From assembly GCA_028015205.1 (NCBI GenBank), contig CM051516.1, positions 49,542,230 through 49,606,229 on the forward strand: a stretch of DNA of 64,000 nucleotides, read 5' to 3'. A program made the position numbers and the translations under genes. The notes beneath the pieces were generated by a model. It was not told the DNA's origin. It saw only the letters and a program-made list of their open reading frames with translations, and made no database searches. Origin of the DNA: Mytilisepta virgata (taxonomy: Eukaryota; Mollusca; Bivalvia; Mytilida; Mytilidae). Position 1 is the stretch's first letter, and each line of letters begins with the position of its first letter. Positions 30,601 through 45,600 of this stretch are shown piece by piece.

Positions 30601-33600
30601 TGCCACCGCACCAACCACTGGCACACAGACCACGGCCACATCGGAAAGTACCACACAGGCACCTCCAACATCTCCTGTGACAACTACCGAAGGAACAACC
30701 GTCACTCAGACTACCGGTACCACTGTTACTGAGACGACTGCCACCGCACCAACCACTGGCACACAGATCACGTCCACATCGGAAAGTACCACACAGGCAC
30801 CTACAACATCTCCTGTGACAACTACCGAAGGAACAACCGTCACTCAGACTACCGGTACCACTGCTACTGAGACAACTGTTACTGCAGAAACCACTGGCAC
30901 ACAGACCACGGCCACATCGGAAAGTACCACACAGGCACCTACAACATCTCCTGTGACAACTACCGAAGGAACAACCGTCACTCAGACTACCGGTACCACT
31001 GTTACTGAGACGACTGCCACTACACCAACCACTGGCACACAGACCACGGCCACATCGGAAAGTACCACACAGGCACCTACAACATCTCCTGTGACAACTA
31101 CCGAAGGAACAACCGTCACTCAGACTACCGGTACCACTGTTACTGAGACGGCTGCCACCGCACCAACCACTGGCACACAGACCACGGCCACATCGGAAAG
31201 TACCACACAGCCACCTACAACATCTCCTGTGACAACTACCGAAGGAACAACCGTCACTCAGACTACCGGTACCACTGTTACTGAGACTACTGCCACCGCA
31301 CCAACCACTGGCACACAGACCACGGCCACATCGGAAAGTACCACACAGACACCTACAACATCTCCTGTGACAACTACCGAAGGAACAACCGTCACTCAGA
31401 CAACCGGTACCACTGTTACTGAGACGACTGCCACCGCACCAACCACTGGCACACAGACCACGGCCACATCGGAAAGTACCACACAGGCACCTACAACATT
31501 TCCTGTGACAACTACCGAAGGAACAACCGTCACTCAGACTACCGGTACCACTGTTACTGAGACGACTGCCACCGCACCAACCACTGGCACACAGACCACG
31601 GCCACATCGGAAAGTACCACACAGGCACCTACAACATCTCCTGTGACAACTACCGAAGGAACAACCGTCACTCAGACTACCGGTACCACTGTTACTGAGA
31701 CGACTGCCACCGCACCAACCACTGGCACACAGACCACGGCCACATCGGAAAGTACCACACAGGCACCTACAACATCTCCTGTGACAACTACCGAAGGAAC
31801 AACCGTCACTCAGACTACCGGTACCACTGTTACTGAGACTACTGCCACCGCACCAACCACTGGCACACAGACCACGGCCACATCGGAAAGTACCACACAG
31901 GCACCTACAACATCTCCTGTGACAACTACCGAAGGAACAACCGTCACTCAGACTACCGGTACCACTGTTACTGAGACGACGGCCACTGCAGAAACCACTG
32001 GCACACAGACCACGGCCACATCGGAAAGTACCACACAGGCACCTACAACATCTCCTGTGACAACTACCGAAGGAACAACCGTCACTCAGACTACCGGTAC
32101 CACTGTTACTGAGACGACTGCCACCGCACCAACCACTGGCACACAGACCACGGCCACATCGGAAAGTACCACACAGGCACCTACAACATCTCCTGTGACA
32201 ACTACCGAAGGAACAACCGTCACTCAGACTACCGGTACCACTGCTACTGAGACGACTGTTACTGCAGAAACCACTGGCACACAGACCACGGCCACATCGG
32301 AAAGTACCACACAGCCACCTACAACATCTCCTGTGACAACTACCGAAGGAACAACCGTCACTCAGACTACCGGTACCACTGTTACTGAGACTACTGCCAC
32401 CGCACCAACCACTGGCACACAGACCACGGCCACATCGGAAAGTACCACACAGACACCTACAACATCTCCTGTGACAACTACCGAAGGAACAACCGTCACT
32501 CAGACAACCGGTACCACTGTTACTGAGACGACTGCCACCGCACCAACCACTGGCACACAGACCACGGCCACATCGGAAAGTACCACACAGGCACCTACAA
32601 CATTTCCTGTGACAACTACCGAAGGAACAACCGTCACTCAGACTACCGGTACCACTGTTACTGAGACGACTGCCACCGCACCAACCACTGGCACACAGAC
32701 CACGGCCACATCGGAAAGTACCACACAGGCACCTACAACATCTCCTGTGACAACTACCGAAGGAACAACCGTCACTCAGACTACCGGTACCACTGTTACT
32801 GAGACGACTGCCACCGCACCAACCACTGGCACACAGACCACGGCCACATCGGAAAGTACCACACAGGCACCTACAACATCTCCTGTGACAACTACCGAAG
32901 GAACAACCGTCACTCAGACTACCGGTACCACTGTTACTGAGACTACTGCCACCGCACCAACCACTGGCACACAGACCACGGCCACATCGGAAAGTACCAC
33001 ACAGGCACCTACAACATCTCCTGTGACAACTACCGAAGGAACAACCGTCACTCAGACTACCGGTACCACTGTTACTGAGACTACTGCCACCGCACCAACC
33101 ACTGGCACACAGACCACGGCCACATCGGAAAGTACCACACAGGCACCTACAACATCTCCTGTGACAACTACCGAAGGAACAACCGTCACTCAGACTACCG
33201 GTACCACTATTACTGAGACGACGGCCACTGCAGAAACCACTGGCACACAGACCACGGCCACATCGGAAAGTACCACACAGGCACCTACAACATCTCCTGT
33301 GACAACTACCGAAGGAACAACCGTCACTCAGACTACCGGTACCACTGTTACTGAGACGACTGCCACCGCACCAACCACTGGCACACAGACCACGGCCACA
33401 TCGGAAAGTACCACACAGGCACCTACAACATCTCCTGTGACAACTACCGAAGGAACAGCCGTCACTCAGACTACCGGTACCACTGCTACTGAGACGACTG
33501 TTACTGCAGAAACCACTGGCACACAGACCACGGCCACATCGGAAAGTACCACACAGCCACCTACAACATCTCCTGTGACAACTACCGAAGGAACAACCGT

Positions 33601-36600
33601 CACTCAGACTACCGGTACCACTGTTACTGAGACTACTGCCACCGCACCAACCACTGGCACACAGACCACGGCCACATCGGAAAGTACCACACAGACACCT
33701 ACAACATCTCCTGTGACAACTACCGAAGGAACAACCGTCACTCAGACAACCGGTACCACTGTTACTGAGACGACTGCCACCGCACCAACCACTGGCACAC
33801 AGACCACGGCCACATCGGAAAGTACCACACAGGCACCTACAACATTTCCTGTGACAACTACCGAAGGAACAACCGTCACTCAGACTACCGGTACCACTGT
33901 TACTGAGACGACTGCCACCGCACCAACCACTGGCACACAGACCACGGCCACATCGGAAAGTACCACACAGGCACCTACAACATCTCCTGTGACAACTACC
34001 GAAGGAACAACCGTCACTCAGACTACCGGTACCACTGTTACTGAGACGACTGCCACCGCACCAACCACTGGCACACAGACCACGGCCACATCGGAAAGTA
34101 CCACACAGGCACCTACAACATCTCCTGTGACAACTACCGAAGGAACAACCGTCACTCAGACTACCGGTACCACTGTTACTGAGACTACTGCCACCGCACC
34201 AACCACTGGCACACAGACCACGGCCACATCGGAAAGTACCACACAGGCACCTACAACATCTCCTGTGACAACTACCGAAGGAACAACCGTCACTCAGACT
34301 ACCGGTACCACTGTTACTGAGACGACTGCCACCACACCAACCACTGGCACACAGACCACGGCCACATCGGAAAGTACCACACAGGCACCTACAACATCTC
34401 CTGTGACAACTACCGAAGGAACAACCGTCACTCAGACTACCGGTACCACTGTTACTGAGACTACTGCCACCGCACCAACCACTGGCACACAGACCACGGC
34501 CACATCGGAAAGTACCACACAGGCACCTACAACATCTCCTGTGACAACTACCGAAGGAACAACCGTCACTCAGACTACCGGTACCACTGTTACTGAGACG
34601 ACTGCCACCGCACCAACCACTGGCACACAGATCACGTCCACATCGGAAAGTACCACACAGGCACCTACAACATCTCCTGTGACAACTACCGAAGGAACAA
34701 CCGTCACTCAGACTACCGGTACCACTGCTACTGAGACAACTGTTACTGCAGAAACCACTGGCACACAGACCACGGCCACATCGGAAAGTACCACACAGGC
34801 ACCTACAACATCTCCTGTGACAACTACCGAAGGAACAACCGTCACTCAGACTACCGGTACCACTGTTACTGAGACGACTGCCACCGCACCAACCACTGGC
34901 ACACAGACCACGGCCACATCGGAAAGTACCACACAGGCACCTACAACATCTCCTGTGACAACTACCGAAGGAACAACCGTCACTCAGACTACCGGTACCA
35001 CTGTTACTGAGACGGCTGCCACCGCACCAACCACTGGCACACAGACCACGGCCACATCGGAAAGTACCACACAGCCACCTACAACATCTCCTGTGACAAC
35101 TACCGAAGGAACAACCGTCACTCAGACTACCGGTACCACTGTTACTGAGACGACTGCCACCGCACCAACCACTGGCACACAGACCACGGCCACATCGGAA
35201 AGTACCACACAGACACCTACAACATCTCCTGTGACAACTACCGAAGGAACAACCGTCACTCAGACAACCGGTACCACTGTTACTGAGACGACTGCCACCG
35301 CACCAACCACTGGCACACAGACCACGGCCACATCGGAAAGTACCACACAGGCACCTACAACATTTCCTGTGACAACTACCGAAGGAACAACCGTCACTCA
35401 GACTACCGGTACCACTGTTACTGAGACGACTGCCACCGCACCAACCACTGGCACACAGACCACGGCCACATCGGAAAGTACCACACAGGCACCTACAACA
35501 TCTCCTGTGACAACTACCGAAGGAACAACCGTCACTCAGACTACCGGTACCACTGTTACTGAGACGACTGCCACCGCACCAACCACTGGCACACAGACCA
35601 CGGCCACATCGGAAAGTACCACACAGGCACCTACAACATCTCCTGTGACAACTACCGAAGGAACAACCGTCACTCAGACTACCGGTACCACTGTTACTGA
35701 GACTACTGCCACCGCACCAACCACTGGCACACAGACCACGGCCACATCGGAAAGTACCACACAGGCACCTACAACATCTCCTGTGACAACTACCGAAGGA
35801 ACAACCGTCACTCAGACTACCGGTACCACTGTTACTGAGACGACGGCCACTGCAGAAACCACTGGCACACAGACCACGGCCACATCGGAAAGTACCACAC
35901 AGGCACCTACAACATCTCCTGTGACAACTACCGAAGGAACAACCGTCACTCAGACTACCGGTATCACTGTTACTGAGACGACTGCCACCGCACCAACCAC
36001 TGGCACACAGACCACGGCCACATCGGAAAGTACCACACAGGCACCTACAACATCTCCTGTGACAACTACCGAAGGAACAACCGTCACTCAGACTACCGGT
36101 ACCACTGCTACTGAGACGACTGTTACTGCAGAAACCACTGGCACACAGACCACGGCCACATCGGAAAGTACCACACAGCCACCTACAACATCTCCTGTGA
36201 CAACTACCGAAGGAACAACCGTCACTCAGACTACCGGTACCACTGTTACTGAGACTACTGCCACCGCACCAACCACTGGCACACAGACCACGGCCACATC
36301 GGAAAGTACCACACAGACACCTACAACATCTCCTGTGACAACTACCGAAGGAACAACCGTCACTCAGACAACCGGTACCACTGTTACTGAGACGACTGCC
36401 ACCGCACCAACCACTGACACACAGACCACGGCCACATCGGAAAGTACCACACAGGCACCTACAACATTTCCTGTGACAACTACCGAAGGAACAACCGTCA
36501 CTCAGACTACCGGTACCACTGTTACTGAGACGACTGCCACCGCACCAACCACTGGCACACAGACCACGGCCACATCGGAAAGTACCACACAGGCACCTAC

Positions 36601-39600
36601 AACATCTCCTGTGACAACTACCGAAGGAACAACCGTCACTCAGACTACCGGTACCACTGCTACTGAGACAACTGTTACTGCAGAAACCACTGGCACACAG
36701 ACCACGGCCACATCGGAAAGTACCACACAGGCACCTACAACATCTCCTGTGACAACTACCGAAGGAACAACCGTCACTCAGACTACCGGTACCACTGTTA
36801 CTGAGACGACTGCCACCGCACCAACCACTGGCACACAGACCACGGCCACATCGGAAAGTACCACACAGGCACCTACAACATCTCCTGTGACAACTACCGA
36901 AGGAACAACCGTCACTCAGACTACCGGTACCACTGCTACTGAGACAACTGTTACTGCAGAAACCACTGGCACACAGACCACGGCCACATCGGAAAGTACC
37001 ACACAGGCACCTACAACATCTCCTGTGACAACTACCGAAGGAACAACCGTCACTCAGACTACCGGTACCACTGTTACTGAGACGACTGCCACCGCACCAA
37101 CCACTGGCACACAGACCACGGCCACATCGGAAAGTACCACACAGGCACCTACAACATCTCCTGTGACAACTACCGAAGGAACAACCGTCACTCAGACTAC
37201 CGGTACCACTGTTACTGAGACGGCTGCCACCGCACCAACCACTGGCACACAGACCACGGCCACATCGGAAAGTACCACACAGACACCTACAACATCTCCT
37301 GTGACAACTACCGAAGGAACAACCGTCACTCAGACTACCGGTACCACTGTTACTGAGACGACTGCCACCGCACCAACCACTGGCACACAGACCACGGCCA
37401 CATCGGAAAGTACCACACAGACACCTACAACATCTCCTGTGACAACTACCGAAGGAACAACCGTCACTCAGACTACCGGTACCACTGTTACTGAGACGAC
37501 TGCCACCGCACCAACCACTGGCACACAGACCACGGCCACATCGGAAAGTACCACACAGGCACCTACAACATCTCCTGTGACAACTACCGAAGGAACAACC
37601 GTCACTCAGACAACCGGTACCACTGTTACTGAGACGACTGCCACCGCACCAACCACTGGCACACAGACCACGGCCACATCGGAAAGTACCACACAGGCAC
37701 ATACAACATCTCCTGTGACAACTACCGAAGGAACAACCGTCACTCAGACTACCGGTACCACTGTTACTGAGACTACTGCCACCGCACCAACCACTGGCAC
37801 ACAGACCACGGCCACATCGGAAAGTACCACACAGGCACCTACAACATCTCCTGTGACAACTACCGAAGGAACAACCGTCACTCAGACTACCGGTACCACT
37901 GTTACTGAGACGACTGCCACCGCACCAACCACTGGCACACAGACCACGGCCACATCGGAAAGTACCACACAGGCACCTACAACATCTCCTGTGACAACTA
38001 CCGAAGGAACAACCGTCACTCAGACTACCGGTACCACTGTTACTGAGACGACTGCCACCGCACCAACCACTGGCACACAGACCACGGCCACATCGGAAAG
38101 TACCACACAGGCACCTACAACATCTCCTGTGACAACTACCGAAGGAACAACCGTCACTCAGACTACCGGTACCACTGTTACTGAGACGACTGCCACCGCA
38201 CCAACGACTGGCACACAGACCACGGCCACATCGGAAAGTACCACACAGGCACCTACAACATCTCCTGTGACAACTACCGAAGGAACAACCGTCACTCAGA
38301 CTACCGGTACCACTGTTACTGAGACGACTGCCACCGCACCAACCACTGGCACACAGACCACGACCACATCGGAAAGTACCACACAGGCACCTACAACATC
38401 TCCTTCGACAACTACCGAAGGAACAACCGTCACTCAGACTACCGGTACCACTGTTACTGAGACGACTGCCACCGCACCAACCACTGGCACACAGACCACG
38501 GCCACATCGGAAAGTACCACACAGACACCTACAACATCTCCTGTGACAACTACCGAAGGAACAACCGTCACTCAGACTACCGGTACCACTGTTACTGAGA
38601 CGGCTGCCACCGTACCAACCACTGGCACACAGACTACGGCCACATCGGAAAGTACCACACAGGCACCTACAACATCTCCTGTGACAACTACCGAAGGAAC
38701 AACCGTCACTCAGACTACCGGTACCACTGCTACTGAGACAACTGTTACTGCAGAAACCACTGGCACACAGACCACGGCCACATCGGAAAGTACCACACAG
38801 GCACCTACAACATCTCCTGTGACAACTACCGAAGGAACAACCGTCACTCAGACTACCGGTACCACTGTTACTGAGACGGCTGCCACCGCACCAACCACTG
38901 GCACACAGACCACGGCCACATCGGAAAGTACCACACAGCCACCTACAACATCTCCTGTGACAACTACCGAAGGAACAACCGTCACTCAGACTACCGGTAC
39001 CACTGTTACTGAGACTACTGCCACCGCACCAACCACTGGCACACAGACCACGGCCACATCGGAAAGTACCACACAGACACCTACAACATCTCCTGTGACA
39101 ACTACCGAAGGAACAACCGTCACTCAGACAACCGGTACCACTGTTACTGAGACGACTGCCACCGCACCAACCACTGGCACACAGACCACGGCCACATCGG
39201 AAAGTACCACACAGGCACCTACAACATTTCCTGTGACAACTACCGAAGGAACAACCGTCACTCAGACTACCGGTACCACTGTTACTGAGACGACTGCCAC
39301 CGCACCAACCACTGGCACACAGACCACGGCCACATCGGAAAGTACCACACAGGCACCTACAACATCTCCTGTGACAACTACCGAAGGAACAACCGTCACT
39401 CAGACTACCGGTACCACTGTTACTGAGACGACTGCCACCGCACCAACCACTGGCACACAGACCACGGCCACATCGGGAAGTACCACACAGGCACCTACAA
39501 CATCTCCTGTGACAACTACCGAAGGAACAACCGTCACTCAGACTACCGGTACCACTGTTACTGAGACTACTGCCACCGCACCAACCACTGGCACACAGAC

Positions 39601-42600
39601 CACGGCCACATCGGAAAGTACCACACAGGCACCTACAACATCTCCTGTGACAACTACCGAAGGAACAACCGTCACTCAGACTACCGGTACCACTGTTACT
39701 GAGACGACGGCCACTGCAGAAACCACTGGCACACAGACCACGGCCACATCGGAAAGTACCACACAGGCACCTACAACATCTCCTGTGACAACTACCGAAG
39801 GAACAACCGTCACTCAGACTACCGGTACCACTGTTACTGAGACGACTGCCACCGCACCAACCACTGGCACACAGACCACGGCCACATCGGAAAGTACCAC
39901 ACAGGCACCTACAACATCTCCTGTGACAACTACCGAAGGAACAACCGTCACTCAGACTACCGGTACCACTGCTACTGAGACGACTGTTACTGCAGAAACC
40001 ACTGGCACACAGACCACGGCCACATCGGAAAGTACCACACAGCCACCTACAACATCTCCTGTGACAACTACCGAAGGAACAACCGTCACTCAGACTACCG
40101 GTACCACTGTTACTGAGACTACTGCCACCGCACCAACCACTGGCACACAGACCACGGCCACATCGGAAAGTACCACACAGACACCTACAACATCTCCTGT
40201 GACAACTACCGAAGGAACAACCGTCACTCAGACAACCGGTACCACTGTTACTGAGACGACTGCCACCGCACCAACCACTGGCACACAGACCACGGCCACA
40301 TCGGAAAGTACCACACAGGCACCTACAACATTTCCTGTGACAACTACCGAAGGAACAACCGTCACTCAGACTACCGGTACCACTGTTACTGAGACGACTG
40401 CCACCGCACCAACCACTGGCACACAGACCACGGCCACATCGGAAAGTACCACACAGGCACCTACAACATCTCCTGTGACAACTACCGAAGGAACAACCGT
40501 CACTCAGACTACCGGTACCACTGTTACTGAGACGACTGCCACCGCACCAACCACTGGCACACAGACCACGGCCACATCGGAAAGTACCACACAGGCACCT
40601 ACAACATCTCCTGTGACAACTACCGAAGGAACAACCGTCACTCAGACTACCGGTACCACTGTTACTGAGACTACTGCCACCGCACCAACCACTGGCACAC
40701 AGACCACGGCCACATCGGAAAGTACCACACAGGCACCTACAACATCTCCTGTGACAACTACCGAAGGAACAACCGTCACTCAGACTACCGGTACCACTGT
40801 TACTGAGACTACTGCCACCGCACCAACCACTGGCACACAGACCACGGCCACATCGGAAAGTACCACACAGGCACCTACAACATCTCCTGTGACAACTACC
40901 GAAGGAACAACCGTCACTCAGACTACCGGTACCACTATTACTGAGACGACGGCCACTGCAGAAACCACTGGCACACAGACCACGGCCACATCGGAAAGTA
41001 CCACACAGGCACCTACAACATCTCCTGTGACAACTACCGAAGGAACAACCGTCACTCAGACTACCGGTACCACTGTTACTGAGACGACTGCCACCGCACC
41101 AACCACTGGCACACAGACCACGGCCACATCGGAAAGTACCACACAGGCACCTACAACATCTCCTGTGACAACTACCGAAGGAACAGCCGTCACTCAGACT
41201 ACCGGTACCACTGCTACTGAGACGACTGTTACTGCAGAAACCACTGGCACACAGACCACGGCCACATCGGAAAGTACCACACAGCCACCTACAACATCTC
41301 CTGTGACAACTACCGAAGGAACAACCGTCACTCAGACTACCGGTACCACTGTTACTGAGACTACTGCCACCGCACCAACCACTGGCACACAGACCACGGC
41401 CACATCGGAAAGTACCACACAGACACCTACAACATCTCCTGTGACAACTACCGAAGGAACAACCGTCACTCAGACAACCGGTACCACTGTTACTGAGACG
41501 ACTGCCACCGCACCAACCACTGGCACACAGACCACGGCCACATCGGAAAGTACCACACAGGCACCTACAACATTTCCTGTGACAACTACCGAAGGAACAA
41601 CCGTCACTCAGACTACCGGTACCACTGTTACTGAGACGACTGCCACCGCACCAACCACTGGCACACAGACCACGGCCACATCGGAAAGTACCACACAGGC
41701 ACCTACAACATCTCCTGTGACAACTACCGAAGGAACAACCGTCACTCAGACTACCGGTACCACTGTTACTGAGACGACTGCCACCGCACCAACCACTGGC
41801 ACACAGACCACGGCCACATCGGAAAGTACCACACAGGCACCTACAACATCTCCTGTGACAACTACCGAAGGAACAACCGTCACTCAGACTACCGGTACCA
41901 CTGTTACTGAGACTACTGCCACCGCACCAACCACTGGCACACAGACCACGGCCACATCGGAAAGTACCACACAGGCACCTACAACATCTCCTGTGACAAC
42001 TACCGAAGGAACAACCGTCACTCAGACTACCGGTACCACTGTTACTGAGACGACTGCCACCACACCAACCACTGGCACACAGACCACGGCCACATCGGAA
42101 AGTACCACACAGGCACCTACAACATCTCCTGTGACAACTACCGAAGGAACAACCGTCACTCAGACTACCGGTACCACTGTTACTGAGACTACTGCCACCG
42201 CACCAACCACTGGCACACAGACCACGGCCACATCGGAAAGTACCACACAGGCACCTACAACATCTCCTGTGACAACTACCGAAGGAACAACCGTCACTCA
42301 GACTACCGGTACCACTGTTACTGAGACGACTGCCACCGCACCAACCACTGGCACACAGATCACGTCCACATCGGAAAGTACCACACAGGCACCTACAACA
42401 TCTCCTGTGACAACTACCGAAGGAACAACCGTCACTCAGACTACCGGTACCACTGCTACTGAGACAACTGTTACTGCAGAAACCACTGGCACACAGACCA
42501 CGGCCACATCGGAAAGTACCACACAGGCACCTACAACATCTCCTGTGACAACTACCGAAGGAACAACCGTCACTCAGACTACCGGTACCACTGTTACTGA

Positions 42601-45600
42601 GACGACTGCCACCGCACCAACCACTGGCACACAGACCACGGCCACATCGGAAAGTACCACACAGGCACCTACAACATCTCCTGTGACAACTACCGAAGGA
42701 ACAACCGTCACTCAGACTACCGGTACCACTGTTACTGAGACGGCTGCCACCGCACCAACCACTGGCACACAGACCACGGCCACATCGGAAAGTACCACAC
42801 AGCCACCTACAACATCTCCTGTGACAACTACCGAAGGAACAACCGTCACTCAGACTACCGGTACCACTGTTACTGAGACGACTGCCACCGCACCAACCAC
42901 TGGCACACAGACCACGGCCACATCGGAAAGTACCACACAGACACCTACAACATCTCCTGTGACAACTACCGAAGGAACAACCGTCACTCAGACAACCGGT
43001 ACCACTTTTACTGAGACGACTGCCACCGCACCAACCACTGGCACACAGACCACGGCCACATCGGAAAGTACCACACAGGCACCTACAACATTTCCTGTGA
43101 CAACTACCGAAGGAACAACCGTCACTCAGACTACCGGTACCACTGTTACTGAGACGACTGCCACCGCACCAACCACTGGCACACAGACCACGGCCACATC
43201 GGAAAGTACCACACAGGCACCTACAACATCTCCTGTGACAACTACCGAAGGAACAACCGTCACTCAGACTACCGGTACCACTGTTACTGAGACGACTGCC
43301 ACCGCACCAACCACTGGCACACAGACCACGGCCACATCGGAAAGTACCACACAGGCACCTACAACATCTCCTGTGACAACTACCGAAGGAACAACCGTCA
43401 CTCAGACTACCGGTACCACTGTTACTGAGACTACTGCCACCGCACCAACCACTGGCACACAGACCACGGCCACATCGGAAAGTACCACACAGGCACCTAC
43501 AACATCTCCTGTGACAACTACCGAAGGAACAACCGTCACTCAGACTACCGGTACCACTGTTACTGAGACGACGGCCACTGCAGAAACCACTGGCACACAG
43601 ACCACGGCCACATCGGAAAGTACCACACAGGCACCTACAACATCTCCTGTGACAACTACCGAAGGAACAACCGTCACTCAGACTACCGGTATCACTGTTA
43701 CTGAGACGACTGCCACCGCACCAACCACTGGCACACAGACCACGGCCACATCGGAAAGTACCACACAGGCACCTACAACATCTCCTGTGACAACTACCGA
43801 AGGAACAACCGTCACTCAGACTACCGGTACCACTGCTACTGAGACGACTGTTACTGCAGAAACCACTGGCACACAGACCACGGCCACATCGGAAAGTACC
43901 ACACAGCCACCTACAACATCTCCTGTGACAACTACCGAAGGAACAACCGTCACTCAGACTACCGGTACCACTGTTACTGAGACTACTGCCACCGCACCAA
44001 CCACTGGCACACAGACCACGGCCACATCGGAAAGTACCACACAGACACCTACAACATCTCCTGTGACAACTACCGAAGGAACAACCGTCACTCAGACAAC
44101 CGGTACCACTGTTACTGAGACGACTGCCACCGCACCAACCACTGACACACAGACCACGGCCACATCGGAAAGTACCACACAGGCACCTACAACATTTCCT
44201 GTGACAACTACCGAAGGAACAACCGTCACTCAGACTACCGGTACCACTGTTACTGAGACGACTGCCACCGCACCAACCACTGGCACACAGACCACGGCCA
44301 CATCGGAAAGTACCACACAGGCACCTACAACATCTCCTGTGACAACTACCGAAGGAACAACCGTCACTCAGACTACCGGTACCACTGCTACTGAGACAAC
44401 TGTTACTGCAGAAACCACTGGCACACAGACCACGGCCACATCGGAAAGTACCACACAGGCACCTACAACATCTCCTGTGACAACTACCGAAGGAACAACC
44501 GTCACTCAGACTACCGGTACCACTGTTACTGAGACGACTGCCACCGCACCAACCACTGGCACACAGACCACGGCCACATCGGAAAGTACCACACAGGCAC
44601 CTACAACATCTCCTGTGACAACTACCGAAGGAACAACCGTCACTCAGACTACCGGTACCACTGCTACTGAGACAACTGTTACTGCAGAAACCACTGGCAC
44701 ACAGACCACGGCCACATCGGAAAGTACCACACAGGCACCTACAACATCTCCTGTGACAACTACCGAAGGAACAACCGTCACTCAGACTACCGGTACCACT
44801 GTTACTGAGACGACTGCCACCGCACCAACCACTGGCACACAGACCACGGCCACATCGGAAAGTACCACACAGGCACCTACAACATCTCCTGTGACAACTA
44901 CCGAAGGAACAACCGTCACTCAGACTACCGGTACCACTGTTACTGAGACGGCTGCCACCGCACCAACCACTGGCACACAGACCACGGCCACATCGGAAAG
45001 TACCACACAGACACCTACAACATCTCCTGTGACAACTACCGAAGGAACAACCGTCACTCAGACTACCGGTACCACTGTTACTGAGACGACTGCCACCGCA
45101 CCAACCACTGGCACACAGACCACGGCCACATCGGAAAGTACCACACAGACACCTACAACATCTCCTGTGACAACTACCGAAGGAACAACCGTCACTCAGA
45201 CTACCGGTACCACTGTTACTGAGACGACTGCCACCGCACCAACCACTGGCACACAGACCACGGCCACATCGGAAAGTACCACACAGGCACCTACAACATC
45301 TCCTGTGACAACTACCGAAGGAACAACCGTCACTCAGACAACCGGTACCACTGTTACTGAGACGACTGCCACCGCACCAACCACTGGCACACAGACCACG
45401 GCCACATCGGAAAGTACCACACAGGCACATACAACATCTCCTGTGACAACTACCGAAGGAACAACCGTCACTCAGACTACCGGTACCACTGTTACTGAGA
45501 CTACTGCCACCGCACCAACCACTGGCACACAGACCACGGCCACATCGGAAAGTACCACACAGGCACCTACAACATCTCCTGTGACAACTACCGAAGGAAC

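Noticed and set aside
395..45430. 15,011-codon reverse-strand ORF encoding a Cys/Gly/Ser/Arg-rich repeat protein
   Set aside because: It shares codon boundaries with the sense Thr-rich frame and is open only because the sense repeat lacks TCA, TTA and CTA codons. Sense-synonymous variants change its residues, and nothing resembling a promoter or known domain supports it.
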